Positions 19,321 through 28,337 of a stretch of DNA of 64,000 bases are shown here, one piece after another. Position 1 is the stretch's first letter, and each line of letters opens with the position of its first letter. The notes beneath the pieces are model-generated. The model was given only the letters and a program-made list of their open reading frames with translations, was not told where the DNA came from and searched no databases. The stretch covers positions 1-64,000 of the forward strand of contig CAKZQC010000019.1 of NCBI GenBank assembly GCA_937139495.1, given 5' to 3'. This DNA is from an uncultured Saprospiraceae bacterium (GTDB lineage Bacteria; Bacteroidota; Bacteroidia; Chitinophagales; Saprospiraceae). A program made the translations under genes and the position numbers.

Positions 19321-21141
19321 TTAAACATCATACATACCTTCAATCTCTTTTTTGTATTGCTCTAGCACAACACGTCTTTTGAGTTTCATGGTTGGCGTTA
19401 GTTCGCCAGTTTCTACGCTCCAAGGACCTTCGACGAGTACAAATTTTTTGATTTTTTCGATTTTGCTAAACTCTAGATTAACTTTATCCAAAAGGTGTTG
19501 GTATTTTTCAATCACTTTTGGGTGTTGCAATATAGCTGTATTGGAATCGCTTGAAATTCCTTTGTTCTGACACCATTCGAGGAGTACATCCATAGCAGGG
19601 AGGATAAGAGCCGAAACAAATTTTTTGCCTTCACCAACGACCATAAATTGCTCTATCAAAAACTCCTCTCTAAACTTGCCTTCAATAGGAGCAGGAGCGA
19701 CATATTTGCCACCAGAAGTTTTGAGCAATTCTTTTTTGCGGTCGGTTATTTTCAAAAATTCGACCTTATTTTTCTTAATCAGCTTTCCCACATCACCAGT
19801 TTTGAACCAACCATCTTCCGTAAATTCTTCGGCTGTTTTTTCGGGCATATTGTAGTAACCCATCATTACGTTAGGACCTTTGACCAATATTTCACCAGCA
19901 TTAGAACCATAAGCCTCTTCATCGACATCAATTTTGACTGTTGTCCCCTTGACAACAGGACCAACGGTACCCAGAAGAGCCAAATTTTTAGCGTACCCAC
20001 TCACAGCAATAGCGGGCGATGTTTCGGTCATGCCATAACCTTCGCGAACAGGCACACCAATAGCCGAAAAGAATTGAGCCATCTTGAGTGGACAAGCTGC
20101 TGCGGCAGTCAAAATGCCTTTGACACGACCGCCAAGTTTTTCTCTTACCTTGCTAAATACAATCTTGTCTGCTATTTTCCACTTAATAGCATTGAGCCCC
20201 TTGGGTTCAAAATCAAATTCGTATTGATTGGTCAAGCCTTCTGCCCAGAAGAAAATGCTAGCTTTGAGACCACCTTGGCTATTTGCTCCTGTTACAATTT
20301 TTTCATAGATTTTTTCGAGTAATCGAGGTACTGTCGTAAAGAAGTGTGGTTTTATTTCCGTTAGGCTTTCGCCTAATGTATCAACGCCTTGAGGGTAATT
20401 GACAACGACGCCTCTTGTCATGTAAGCATACACAACAATCCGTTCAAAAATATGGCAAAGAGGCAAAAAACTCAATGCTTCGTCATGAACAGCCATTGGA
20501 ATCAGTGGTGCTACTGCATTTAGATTGCTCAATATATTGGCATGCGAAAGCATGACACCTTTTGGATTTCCTGTAGTTCCTGAAGTGTAAATGAGGGTCG
20601 CTAAATCATCTGTTTTTATGGTAGCTTTGATGGCCTCAATAGGAGCCGTATCGCCTGTACGGAAAAGTGTTTCCCAATGATAAATAAGATTACCATTAGC
20701 ATCTTTTTGCCCAGCGTCTTCTTTATCAAAAGTATAAATTGCTTGGAGGTTATTTACTTGTGGTTGAGCGGTTACAACTTTTTCTACCAAATCGCCATGT
20801 CCTACGAAACAATATTTGACATCGGCATCATTGAAGATGTAGATATAATCCTTAGGGGAAATCGTAGGGTAAACAGGGACATTTATTGCTCCTATTTGGA
20901 GGCTAGCAATATCTAGAATATTCCATTCAGGGCGATTATTATGCGAAATGATAGCAATTTTATCACCTGGTTTGACTCCCAATTCGAGAAGTCCTAAACT
21001 CATTTTGTTGGCAGCATCTACTATTTCTTGTGTACTATAACTATAAGTATGTCCCTTTACATGCTTTGCCGAAATACATTTGGGCAAAGGGTTTTTTTTG
21101 AGTTGGGATTGGATAATGTCAAATAGTCTTGTGGTTTTCAT
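19321..21141 (-). CDS. Long-chain acyl-CoA synthetase, copy 1
   Basis: A 606-residue AMP-forming ligase that activates fatty acids with ATP and CoA. The P-loop TLIYTSGTTGNPKGVMLSH, the motif GYGMTETSPAIAVSG, the hinge GWFKTGDVG and the C-terminal KELLKTSGGKYVAP lysine region are all present. It belongs to the FadD15-like long-chain branch, with the IFERIVVYAY and TTVPRLLEK segments. It is the second of two tandem paralogues. Its last 536 bases before the final codons are identical to the other copy, while the rest differs. Own upstream region, no shared operon evident. Confidence 0.93.
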   Translation of the reverse strand: MKTTRLFDIIQSQLKKNPLPKCISAKHVKGHTYSYSTQEIVDAANKMSLGLLELGVKPGDKIAIISHNNRPEWNILDIASLQIGAINVPVYPTISPKDYIYIFNDADVKYCFVGHGDLVEKVVTAQPQVNNLQAIYTFDKEDAGQKDANGNLIYHWETLFRTGDTAPIEAIKATIKTDDLATLIYTSGTTGNPKGVMLSHANILSNLNAVAPLIPMAVHDEALSFLPLCHIFERIVVYAYMTRGVVVNYPQGVDTLGESLTEIKPHFFTTVPRLLEKIYEKIVTGANSQGGLKASIFFWAEGLTNQYEFDFEPKGLNAIKWKIADKIVFSKVREKLGGRVKGILTAAAACPLKMAQFFSAIGVPVREGYGMTETSPAIAVSGYAKNLALLGTVGPVVKGTTVKIDVDEEAYGSNAGEILVKGPNVMMGYYNMPEKTAEEFTEDGWFKTGDVGKLIKKNKVEFLKITDRKKELLKTSGGKYVAPAPIEGKFREEFLIEQFMVVGEGKKFVSALILPAMDVLLEWCQNKGISSDSNTAILQHPKVIEKYQHLLDKVNLEFSKIEKIKKFVLVEGPWSVETGELTPTMKLKRRVVLEQYKKEIEGMYDV

Positions 21142-21205
21142 AGTCTTATGTGTGCTCTGAAATGAAATAGGTTAAAAATCCTTTTTAGTAGAGAATACTC
21201 ACTGT

Positions 21206-21230
21206 TTTTGAATATATACAAAAACTATTA
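21206..21230 (-). promoter_or_regulatory. Conserved motif upstream of acyl-CoA synthetase copy 1
   Basis: TTGAATATATACAAAAACTA (plus strand) lies about 70-90 bases before the start codon. It recurs with one change before the paralogue, although the surrounding DNA has diverged. It is probably a retained promoter or regulator site. Confidence 0.4.
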
Positions 21231-21425
21231 GATGGCTAGTTTTTTGACCATGAAGTTTTTTGAAAAGTAGATCAATGGTGCTAGTTTGGTTGTAGCCATA
21301 AAAAATGTTAGTGTATGACTACTTAAACAACTTCAAATTACTGGGATTGTTTAAAAGCATGCTTTTAGAGTATGTCTAAATAGAGAAAGAAGGGTACCTA
21401 GTGGATTAAATTTTTGTGTAGGGAC

Positions 21426-21463
21426 AAAAAAAATGATAAATCTGCCTTTAGCAAATTTATCAT
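21426..21463 (-). terminator. Terminator of acyl-CoA synthetase copy 2
   Basis: 13-base stem ATGATAAATCTGC / GCAAATTTATCAT (one mismatch). On the minus strand it is followed by a run of T, about 55 bases after the stop codon of copy 2. The rest of the 375-base gap (21142-21516) has no gene. Confidence 0.75.
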
Positions 21464-21516
21464 CCTTCATTACTTAGATACGCTCCAAGATTACATAACT
21501 ATGTTAGATATGATTT

Positions 21517-23337
21517 TTAGACATTATACATACCTTCAATCTCTTTTTTGTATTGCTCTAGCACAACACGTCTTTTGAGTTTCATGGTTGGCGTTAGTTC
21601 GCCAGTTTCTACGCTCCAAGGACCTTCGACGAGTACAAATTTTTTGATTTTTTCGATTTTGCTAAACTCTAGATTAACTTTATCCAAAAGGTGTTGGTAT
21701 TTTTCAATCACTTTTGGGTGTTGCAATATAGCTGTATTGGAATCGCTTGAAATTCCTTTGTTCTGACACCATTCGAGGAGTACATCCATAGCAGGGAGGA
21801 TAAGAGCCGAAACAAATTTTTTGCCTTCACCAACGACCATAAATTGCTCTATCAAAAACTCCTCTCTAAACTTGCCTTCAATAGGAGCAGGAGCGACATA
21901 TTTGCCACCAGAAGTTTTGAGCAATTCTTTTTTGCGGTCGGTTATTTTCAAAAATTCGACCTTATTTTTCTTAATCAGCTTTCCCACATCACCAGTTTTG
22001 AACCAACCATCTTCCGTAAATTCTTCGGCTGTTTTTTCGGGCATATTGTAGTAACCCATCATCACGTTAGGACCTTTTACCAATATTTCTCCAGCATTGG
22101 GACCATACGCCTCTTCATTGACATCAATTTTGACAGTTGTGTTATCTATCACAGGACCTACCGTGCCAAGCAATGCCAAGTTTTTGGAGTAGCCGCTCAC
22201 GGCAATAGCAGGCGAGGTTTCGGTCATACCATAACCTTCACGAACAGGCACGCCAATAGCCGAGAAGAATTGAGCCATCTTGCGAGGACAAGCAGCAGCA
22301 CCTGTCAAAATACCTTTGACACGACCGCCTAATTTTTCTCTTACTTTGCTAAATACGATTTTGTCTGCCAATCCCCATTTGATAGAATTGAAACCTTTAG
22401 GCTCAAAATCAAACTCATATTGATTGGTCAAATCTTCCGCCCAGAAGAAAATACTAGCTTTGAGACCGCCTTGAGTTTTTGCTCCCGTTACAATTTTTTC
22501 ATATACTTTTTCGAGTAGTCGAGGTACTGTCGTGAAGAAGTGTGGTTTTACTTCTGTCAGGCTTTCGCCCAATGTATCGACGCTTTGTGCATAATTGACG
22601 CTTACACCCATTTTGATGTAAGCATAAATAACGGTACGCTCAAAAATGTGGCAAAGTGGCAAAAAGCTCAATGCTTCATCACCAACAACCATCGGAATAA
22701 GAGGTACTACGGCATCTAGATTGCTCAATATATTGGAATGCGAAAGCATCACCCCTTTAGGATTTCCAGTAGTACCAGAAGTATAAATGAGGGTAGCCAA
22801 ATCACCTGTTTTGATGGTCGCTTTGAGTGCCTCGATTGGAGCCGTATCACCATTGACAAACAAGGTTTCCCAATGATTAATATCGTTACCATTAGCATCT
22901 GTTTGCCCAGCATCTTCTTTATCGAACGTATAGATTGCTTTTAGACTATTCACTTGTGGTTGTGCCTTGACTACTTTTTCGACCAAATCACCATGCCCTA
23001 CAAAACAATATTTGATGTCTGCATCATTGAAGATGTAGATATAATCTTTAGGTGCAATCGTAGGATAAACAGGAACGTTAATCGCGCCTATTTGCAGAAT
23101 AGCAATATCCATGATATTCCATTCAGGGCGGTTGTTGTGCGAAATAAGAGCCACTTTATCACCAGGTTTTACACCCAATTTGAGTAGCCCCAAACTCATT
23201 TTGTTGGCAGCATCTACTATCTCTTGTGTGCTGTAACTGTAGGTGTGTCCCTTGATATGTTTTGCCGAAATACACTTCTGCAAAGGGTTTTTTTCGAGTT
23301 GGTATTGGATAACGTCAAATAGTCTGGTAGTCTTCAT
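21517..23337 (-). CDS. Long-chain acyl-CoA synthetase, copy 2
   Basis: A 606-residue paralogue of the next gene with the same motifs (YTSGTTGNPKGVMLSHSN, GYGMTETSPAIAVSG, GWFKTGDVG). The N-terminal two thirds differ by scattered substitutions, for example LTGAAACPRKM here against LTAAAACPLKM in copy 1. The last third is the same protein except for the final residues. Same length and orientation show a tandem duplication. A different chain-length preference, if any, would come from the diverged substrate-binding part. Confidence 0.93.
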   Translation of the reverse strand: MKTTRLFDVIQYQLEKNPLQKCISAKHIKGHTYSYSTQEIVDAANKMSLGLLKLGVKPGDKVALISHNNRPEWNIMDIAILQIGAINVPVYPTIAPKDYIYIFNDADIKYCFVGHGDLVEKVVKAQPQVNSLKAIYTFDKEDAGQTDANGNDINHWETLFVNGDTAPIEALKATIKTGDLATLIYTSGTTGNPKGVMLSHSNILSNLDAVVPLIPMVVGDEALSFLPLCHIFERTVIYAYIKMGVSVNYAQSVDTLGESLTEVKPHFFTTVPRLLEKVYEKIVTGAKTQGGLKASIFFWAEDLTNQYEFDFEPKGFNSIKWGLADKIVFSKVREKLGGRVKGILTGAAACPRKMAQFFSAIGVPVREGYGMTETSPAIAVSGYSKNLALLGTVGPVIDNTTVKIDVNEEAYGPNAGEILVKGPNVMMGYYNMPEKTAEEFTEDGWFKTGDVGKLIKKNKVEFLKITDRKKELLKTSGGKYVAPAPIEGKFREEFLIEQFMVVGEGKKFVSALILPAMDVLLEWCQNKGISSDSNTAILQHPKVIEKYQHLLDKVNLEFSKIEKIKKFVLVEGPWSVETGELTPTMKLKRRVVLEQYKKEIEGMYNV

Positions 23338-23430
23338 AGTTGTATGTATAGTCTTATAAGTTTGTAAAATGGAAGGTTAGTGTATTTGTATCCACCAAAG
23401 AACGAGTCGTGTTGGTGCTATAACTAACCC

Positions 23431-23453
23431 TTGAATATATGCAAAAACTATTG
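23431..23453 (-). promoter_or_regulatory. Conserved motif upstream of acyl-CoA synthetase copy 2
   Basis: TTGAATATATGCAAAAACTA (plus strand), the partner of the motif at 21206-21230, about 95-115 bases before the start codon of this copy. Confidence 0.4.
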
Positions 23454-23589
23454 TAGCACAACTTTTTTGTAAACAAAAAGCGACGAAACGCTGTATCTTT
23501 TTAGTAAAATTGTATTTTGATAAGGAAATAAAGTACTATCCAAGTACTGTTTGAGCTACTCAGCTCCGCCAAACTAACAAATAATCATC

Positions 23590-24471
23590 ATGCTTGCAGC
23601 ACTTATCTCTATCCCTTGCATTGTTCTTGGGGTAGCTCTTTTGGCAATATCATACTTAGGTTACATTGATAATAATCTCAAATGGATAAGTGTTATTCCA
23701 TTGACTATTGGTCTTGCCGTGTTTATTGTCCGTCATGGACTCAATGAATGGTGGTATACCAAACACCCTCCCAAATTGAGCGACAAGGAACGCAATATTT
23801 TAGCACGCTTCTTTCCTTATTATTTAGCACTCAACGTGCAGCTCAAAAAGGAATTTGAAGACCGACTGAGTATTTTTCGATTGCAGAAAAATTTCCAGAT
23901 GCGTTTGCTCGAAAAAATACCGGGTGACCTACAATTGCTAATTTGTGCCACGGGGATACAGATTACGATGGGTATGCCTCGCCGCAAGGAGTTTCTAAAA
24001 AACTTGGGCATGATTGTGCTATTCCCTAAAGAGTTCATTACGCCTGATATCAATACGCAATTGCACCACGTAGAAGTCAACAAAGATGTGTTTGACTGCT
24101 TGCTGCTGTCTATCAATTTTTTTACGAAAGGATTGGGAGACCCTGAGCATTATTATCACAGTGGGCTGCATGGTATGGCGAAGGCATTCAAGATGGAACA
24201 AGGGCTTAGAGATAGCGATGTACCTTATGATGGAGAAGGTGGACAAAAAGAATTATTAATCAAATTGCATTTCTTGCGCGAATTTAAGATTGGCTACCAA
24301 TTTCAATATACTGGATTGCCTACCATGGAAATTTTTGAAATGGCATCCGAGCACTTTTTTGTTTATCCAGACCGCCTCAAAAAAACACTTCCAGAGGTAT
24401 ATGATTACCTCATGGACGTCTATCATCAAGACCCACTCAACGCCTCCAATCCTGTTGTGCAGGTAGAGTAG
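23590..24471 (+). CDS. MtfA-like (M90) protein with altered active site
   Basis: A 293-residue protein with two N-terminal membrane segments (about 3-22 and 33-48) and a cytoplasmic domain resembling the MtfA zinc peptidase. The C-terminal signature SEHFFVYPDRLKKTLPEVYDYLMDVYHQDPL (253-283) is typical for the family. Where MtfA has HExxH, this protein appears to have HSGLH (190-194): both His are kept and the catalytic Glu is Ser. Glu254, the likely third metal ligand, is present. It may bind zinc without proteolysis, for example in regulation; in E. coli MtfA interacts with the Mlc repressor. The assignment is by motif, not alignment. Confidence 0.7.
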   Translation: MLAALISIPCIVLGVALLAISYLGYIDNNLKWISVIPLTIGLAVFIVRHGLNEWWYTKHPPKLSDKERNILARFFPYYLALNVQLKKEFEDRLSIFRLQKNFQMRLLEKIPGDLQLLICATGIQITMGMPRRKEFLKNLGMIVLFPKEFITPDINTQLHHVEVNKDVFDCLLLSINFFTKGLGDPEHYYHSGLHGMAKAFKMEQGLRDSDVPYDGEGGQKELLIKLHFLREFKIGYQFQYTGLPTMEIFEMASEHFFVYPDRLKKTLPEVYDYLMDVYHQDPLNASNPVVQVE

Positions 24472-24517
24472 ATTGTATTATTTTTGTATTGCAATACAGA
24501 AAAAAGCAGCTAAAAAG

Positions 24518-24558
24518 GAAAAGGATTTTAAGCCCACAATGAGCTTAAAATCCTTTTC
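24518..24558. terminator. Bidirectional terminator
   Basis: Perfect 16-base stem GAAAAGGATTTTAAGC / GCTTAAAATCCTTTTC with a 9-base loop, between convergent genes. Confidence 0.8.
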
Positions 24559-24586
24559 TATTTCTGAATGAGTCTAGTGGAGCTTA

Positions 24587-25447
24587 TTACTTCAATAATT
24601 TGAATAAATACTGACCGTAGCCGCTCTTTTTGAATCGTTCAGCCTGTACGGCTAGTTCATCGGCAGTAATAAATCCTTGGCGATAAGCCACCTCTTCAAT
24701 ACATCCAATTTTGAGTCCTTGACGCTCCTCAATCACCTGTATGAATTGTCCAGCCTGCATCAACGAAGTATGCGTACCAGTATCCAACCAAGCTACACCA
24801 CGTCCGAGCGGCATTACTTTTAGGCTCTTTTGCTCCAAATAGTGCTTATTGACATCGGTAATTTCATATTCACCTCTAGCACTTGGTTTGAGTCCCTTAG
24901 CGATTTCGATAACCGAATTGTCATAAAAATACAAACCTGGAATAGCATAGTTTGACTTTGGCTCTTTTGGTTTCTCTTCAATCGAGTACGCCATATTGTC
25001 CTTGTCAAATGCCACAACGCCATAGCGTTCGGGATCAGCTACTTGATAAGCGAATACAATTCCGCCTTCAGGGTTGCTACTTTCTTTGAGCAATTTTTCG
25101 AGATTGCTACCATAGAATATATTATCGCCCAAGATAAGCGATACGCTATCGTTGCCGATAAACGACTCGCCCAATACGAAGGCTTGCGCCAATCCATTGG
25201 GTTTTTTTTGTTCTTTGTATTGAATATTGCACCCAATCTGAGAACCATCTCCGAGCAACTTGCGGAAATTGGGCAAATCATAAGGCGTAGAAATAATCAA
25301 TATATCTTTGATACCCGCTGCCATAAGCGTAGAAAGTGGGTAGTAAATCATTGGTTTGTCATAAACGGGCATGAGCTGTTTGCTTACCGCCAATGTCAGT
25401 GGATATAAACGGGTACCTAAGCCCCCAGCTAGAATTATTCCTTTCAT
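24587..25447 (-). CDS. rfbA: Glucose-1-phosphate thymidylyltransferase
   Basis: A 286-residue RmlA-type enzyme making dTDP-glucose from dTTP and glucose-1-phosphate, the first step to dTDP-L-rhamnose and related surface sugars. Signature [18 protein letters not shown], then [18 protein letters not shown], then [10 protein letters not shown] and GAWLDTGTH-like [16 protein letters not shown] are present. Length is standard. The usual rfbB/C/D genes are not adjacent, so it is separated from its pathway partners here. Confidence 0.96.
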   Translation of the reverse strand: MKGIILAGGLGTRLYPLTLAVSKQLMPVYDKPMIYYPLSTLMAAGIKDILIISTPYDLPNFRKLLGDGSQIGCNIQYKEQKKPNGLAQAFVLGESFIGNDSVSLILGDNIFYGSNLEKLLKESSNPEGGIVFAYQVADPERYGVVAFDKDNMAYSIEEKPKEPKSNYAIPGLYFYDNSVIEIAKGLKPSARGEYEITDVNKHYLEQKSLKVMPLGRGVAWLDTGTHTSLMQAGQFIQVIEERQGLKIGCIEEVAYRQGFITADELAVQAERFKKSGYGQYLFKLLK

Positions 25448-25632
25448 TATTATTTTTTTCTTAAAAGTAAAAATTTGATTCGCTATGGTATGAGATATGA
25501 AGTAACCACACCGCTACCGCCAACAAAAGCATAAGTCAATGTGACTTTTGTCCTAAATAATAGTATTAACTATAAACAAAGTAGTTGAATAAATAACTTT
25601 GGTCTAGTAATGTTCTAACAAAAATAGAAAAA

Positions 25633-25856
25633 TTAAGTAAGGCGTTCAAACGCAATAAAACTTATTAATTTTTTTTCTGCTGTGGCAATATCTGTTCCTT
25701 CAAATGGTTTAATTAACAACTTCAGTTTATTAAAGTCCATTTTCAAAGGCTCTTTTTTAATCAACTTTGATAGAATAACTGTATTTTTGTAGGAGTAGTT
25801 GTTCTCTTGGCTGTTTTTAAGACAAATATTTTTATTTGTAACGAATACAGTATTAA
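25633..25856 (-). pseudogene. Possible 3' remnant of an unknown gene
   Basis: A minus-strand frame ends with TTA..., reading SKLIKKEPLKMDFNKLKLLI and then EGTDIATAEKKLISFI, which looks like real protein. It has no convincing start: reading upstream it runs directly into a 53-base MITE-like element at 25857, and the first ATG-type start lies inside that element. A shorter product from the internal ATG at 25740 would be 35 residues. Probably the tail of a gene broken by the insertion or deletion; no family recognised. Confidence 0.3.
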
Positions 25857-25909
25857 GAGCGTGTCTGAACTTGTACAAATTATCAAAAACTATAATTTTA
25901 GAGATGCTC
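25857..25909. repeat. 53-bp MITE derivative, copy D
   Basis: Ends GAGCGTGTCTGAAC and, on the other strand, GAGCATCTCTAAAATTATAG form imperfect terminal inverted repeats. TAA lies directly outside both ends (25854-25856 and 25910-25912), a 3-base target duplication. The stretch AAATTATCAAAAACTATAAT is shared with the copies at 35276 and 50399. It is an internally deleted member of that family. Confidence 0.65.
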
Positions 25910-25972
25910 TAACAGAAGTACAATTACCGATTAAATTTTCACGGTTATTTTTATTACAATAATTTTCTACCA

Positions 25973-28246
25973 ATGACTTATAGATTATCTACCTTATTTC
26001 TTTTTTGTATGCTTGCTTTTGTGGGGACGGAAGCTGTGGCTCAAAAAACATTACCTTGGAAAAAACGCCTCAAAATGGCAGAAGACTTCAAAAAAAATGG
26101 CGATTACTACCAAGCGGCTGTTTTTTATGAAGGCATATACAAAGAAAAACCTGACAAGGATCTATATGTATATGAGGCTGGCAATTGTTACTACTTATTG
26201 AGAGATTATGCCAATGCCGTCAAGTGTCTGAACGATGTAAAAGACAAAAATGCAACCTACGAAAAACCAGGCTACAAGTATGCATTAGCACTCAAGCAAA
26301 CAGGAGATTATACGGCTGCAAAAAAAGCGTTTACTAGCTTTTTGTCTAGTTATATCGATACCGATAAGCCTGCTGTCAAGCAAGCGGTAGAAACAGAAAT
26401 ACAAGGGTGTGATTTTGCACTCAATGCCAAATCGTTTACCAATGATGATGTTAGTATCAGTCATTTAGATGCCAAAATTAACACCAACAAAACAGAATTT
26501 GCACCTATTCCATTCAACGACGATGTACTTTACTTTTCGTCCACGATAAGTGGAGTCGCCAAAATATACCGCTCGCAAAAGAGTGGTGACAACTGGAGCA
26601 GACCACAAACCCCCAATATATTTGTAGGGAAAATGGAGCGTCCACATTTTGGCAATGGAACATTTACGGAAGATGGCAAACGTTTTTATTTCACACAATG
26701 CGACTTGGAAGATGGCAAAGCAAACTGTGCGATTTATGTCATGACAGAATCTGCAGCAGGGTGGTCAGAACCGACTGTTTTGCCTGATTATATCAATGCC
26801 GCAGGATTCAATACGACCCACCCACACGTAGTTGTGCAAGGGGATAAAGAAATATTGTACTTTACTTCTGATAGAGAAGGCGGTAGAGGAGGTCTGGATA
26901 TTTGGTTCTGTACGAAGAATGCCGATGCTAGTTCCAACAATTACACCTTGCCCAAAAACTTGGGTAGAAATATCAATACGATGGGCGATGATATTACGCC
27001 TTTTTATGACAAAGCTGAAGGCGTGTTATACTTTAGTTCTAATGGTCGTGTGAGTGCAGGTGGATTAGATGTATTCAAATCTAAAGGCGAAAAACTACAG
27101 TGGGAAGTTGCTCAGAATATGGGTTTTCCAATCAACTCAGCAGCCGATGATTTGTATTATACGGTTAGTGCTTCGCATGGTGGCGGTTATTTTGTATCCA
27201 ATAGAATATTGACACCTCAGAAAGTAGCGACTACAGATGACGATGTATTTTATTATGGCGAACAGAAAATACGAGTAACTATTGGTGGCTTGATTACGGA
27301 TGCCAACAAACCTGCTGCTGGAGCGCTAGAAGATGTAAACGTTAAACTGTTCTTGGACGACGAATTGGTGCAAGAAAGAATGCTCTCCGATGGTAAGTAC
27401 AAGTTTACACTTAAACCCAAAAAACAATATACAATAGAGTTTAGCAAGGAGGATTATTTGGTAGCTAGTTTTGATATTGACACTGAAGAGTTTACGGAAA
27501 ATGAAGACGTGCTAAAAGACGTAGGCTTGGAACAAGAAAAAACTGTGGCAGTAGTAACCGAACCAGAAGAAGAGGACTTGCAGTACATGATTGTGCCAGC
27601 AGAATACAACAGCAAAAATAACCCTTTCTTGATGCCCGAATCGCCTATCAATGATATGACAGGCGAAGAGTATGTAGGCGAGTTGCTAGATATGTACAAT
27701 GATATTATGGAAAATGTAGCAAATCTTTCGCCCACCAAAATGGTCTATTATGATGGAGCAGGTGGGGATTTGATTCCTTATTTTCAAGAAGAAATTGTGG
27801 ATAATGGAGGGACAGAAGAACCTGTAGATGTAGTAGAGCCAGAAAATGTGGTGGCTGTAGTGCCTAGAGAGTTCAGTACAGAAGAAGCTCCCAAAGGTAC
27901 TGTATATCGCATACAAGTAGCAGCCGTAAGACGCTACAAAGCCTACAAATATGAGCAGCTAAACGAAGCAGGACAAGAATTTCATGAGAACATAGATGGC
28001 GGTATTAAGCGTATCATGGTCGTACCAGTAGAGGTTGCCGAAGACGAAGTTGAAGGTTTCAAATCTAAAGGTGCTGCACTCAACCAATTGGCTTATATTC
28101 TCAACAATACTCGTTTTGATAGAGCATTTGTAATCAAATATGTCGATGGCGAACGTGTTGGCGAAGGGTTCAGAGGATTGGACGAAAACGAAGGATTAGA
28201 CAGCAACGATGGTTCTTCGCTGAAGGAAGAATATAATGGCTATTAG
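25973..28246 (+). CDS. TPR-PD40-SPOR-like envelope protein 1
   Basis: A 757-residue secreted protein with signal peptide 1-24. A TPR-type region follows (about 30-150; KKNGDYYQAAVFYEGIYKEKPD, LRDYANAVKCLNDV). A PD40/WD40-like propeller runs about 165-430 (FAPIPFNDDVLYFSS, DGKRFYFTQCD, EILYFTSDREGGRGGLDIWF, GVLYFSSNGRVSAGGLDVF). Next is a beta domain like a carboxypeptidase-regulatory fold (about 435-510), then an acidic linker. The C-terminal domain (about 640-735) is SPOR-like: VYRIQVAAVRRYK ... RAFVIKYVDGERVGEGF. The order matches the T9SS protein PorE except that PorE ends in an OmpA-type peptidoglycan-binding domain. The role is inferred as periplasmic, linking peptidoglycan and envelope machinery. 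Confidence 0.75.
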   Translation: MTYRLSTLFLFCMLAFVGTEAVAQKTLPWKKRLKMAEDFKKNGDYYQAAVFYEGIYKEKPDKDLYVYEAGNCYYLLRDYANAVKCLNDVKDKNATYEKPGYKYALALKQTGDYTAAKKAFTSFLSSYIDTDKPAVKQAVETEIQGCDFALNAKSFTNDDVSISHLDAKINTNKTEFAPIPFNDDVLYFSSTISGVAKIYRSQKSGDNWSRPQTPNIFVGKMERPHFGNGTFTEDGKRFYFTQCDLEDGKANCAIYVMTESAAGWSEPTVLPDYINAAGFNTTHPHVVVQGDKEILYFTSDREGGRGGLDIWFCTKNADASSNNYTLPKNLGRNINTMGDDITPFYDKAEGVLYFSSNGRVSAGGLDVFKSKGEKLQWEVAQNMGFPINSAADDLYYTVSASHGGGYFVSNRILTPQKVATTDDDVFYYGEQKIRVTIGGLITDANKPAAGALEDVNVKLFLDDELVQERMLSDGKYKFTLKPKKQYTIEFSKEDYLVASFDIDTEEFTENEDVLKDVGLEQEKTVAVVTEPEEEDLQYMIVPAEYNSKNNPFLMPESPINDMTGEEYVGELLDMYNDIMENVANLSPTKMVYYDGAGGDLIPYFQEEIVDNGGTEEPVDVVEPENVVAVVPREFSTEEAPKGTVYRIQVAAVRRYKAYKYEQLNEAGQEFHENIDGGIKRIMVVPVEVAEDEVEGFKSKGAALNQLAYILNNTRFDRAFVIKYVDGERVGEGFRGLDENEGLDSNDGSSLKEEYNGY

Positions 28247-28276
28247 AAAGAATCTCTAATAGAATAAAATTGACAC

Positions 28277-28319
28277 AAAAAAACCTGTTTTCCTACCCGA
28301 TAGGTAAACAGGTTTTTTT
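28277..28319. terminator. Terminator between the paired TPR-PD40 genes
   Basis: Stem AAAACCTGTTTTCCTA / TAGGTAAACAGGTTTT, one mismatch, followed by TTTTTTT. It separates the two genes into different transcripts or attenuates the second. Confidence 0.75.
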
Positions 28320-28337
28320 ACAAACTTGTAGGATAGC

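Noticed and set aside
21357-21385. Another MITE end (GAGTATGTCTAAATAG) between the acyl-CoA synthetase genes
   Set aside because: Resembles the family end over about 16 bases, but no partner end or target duplication was found; it could be chance.
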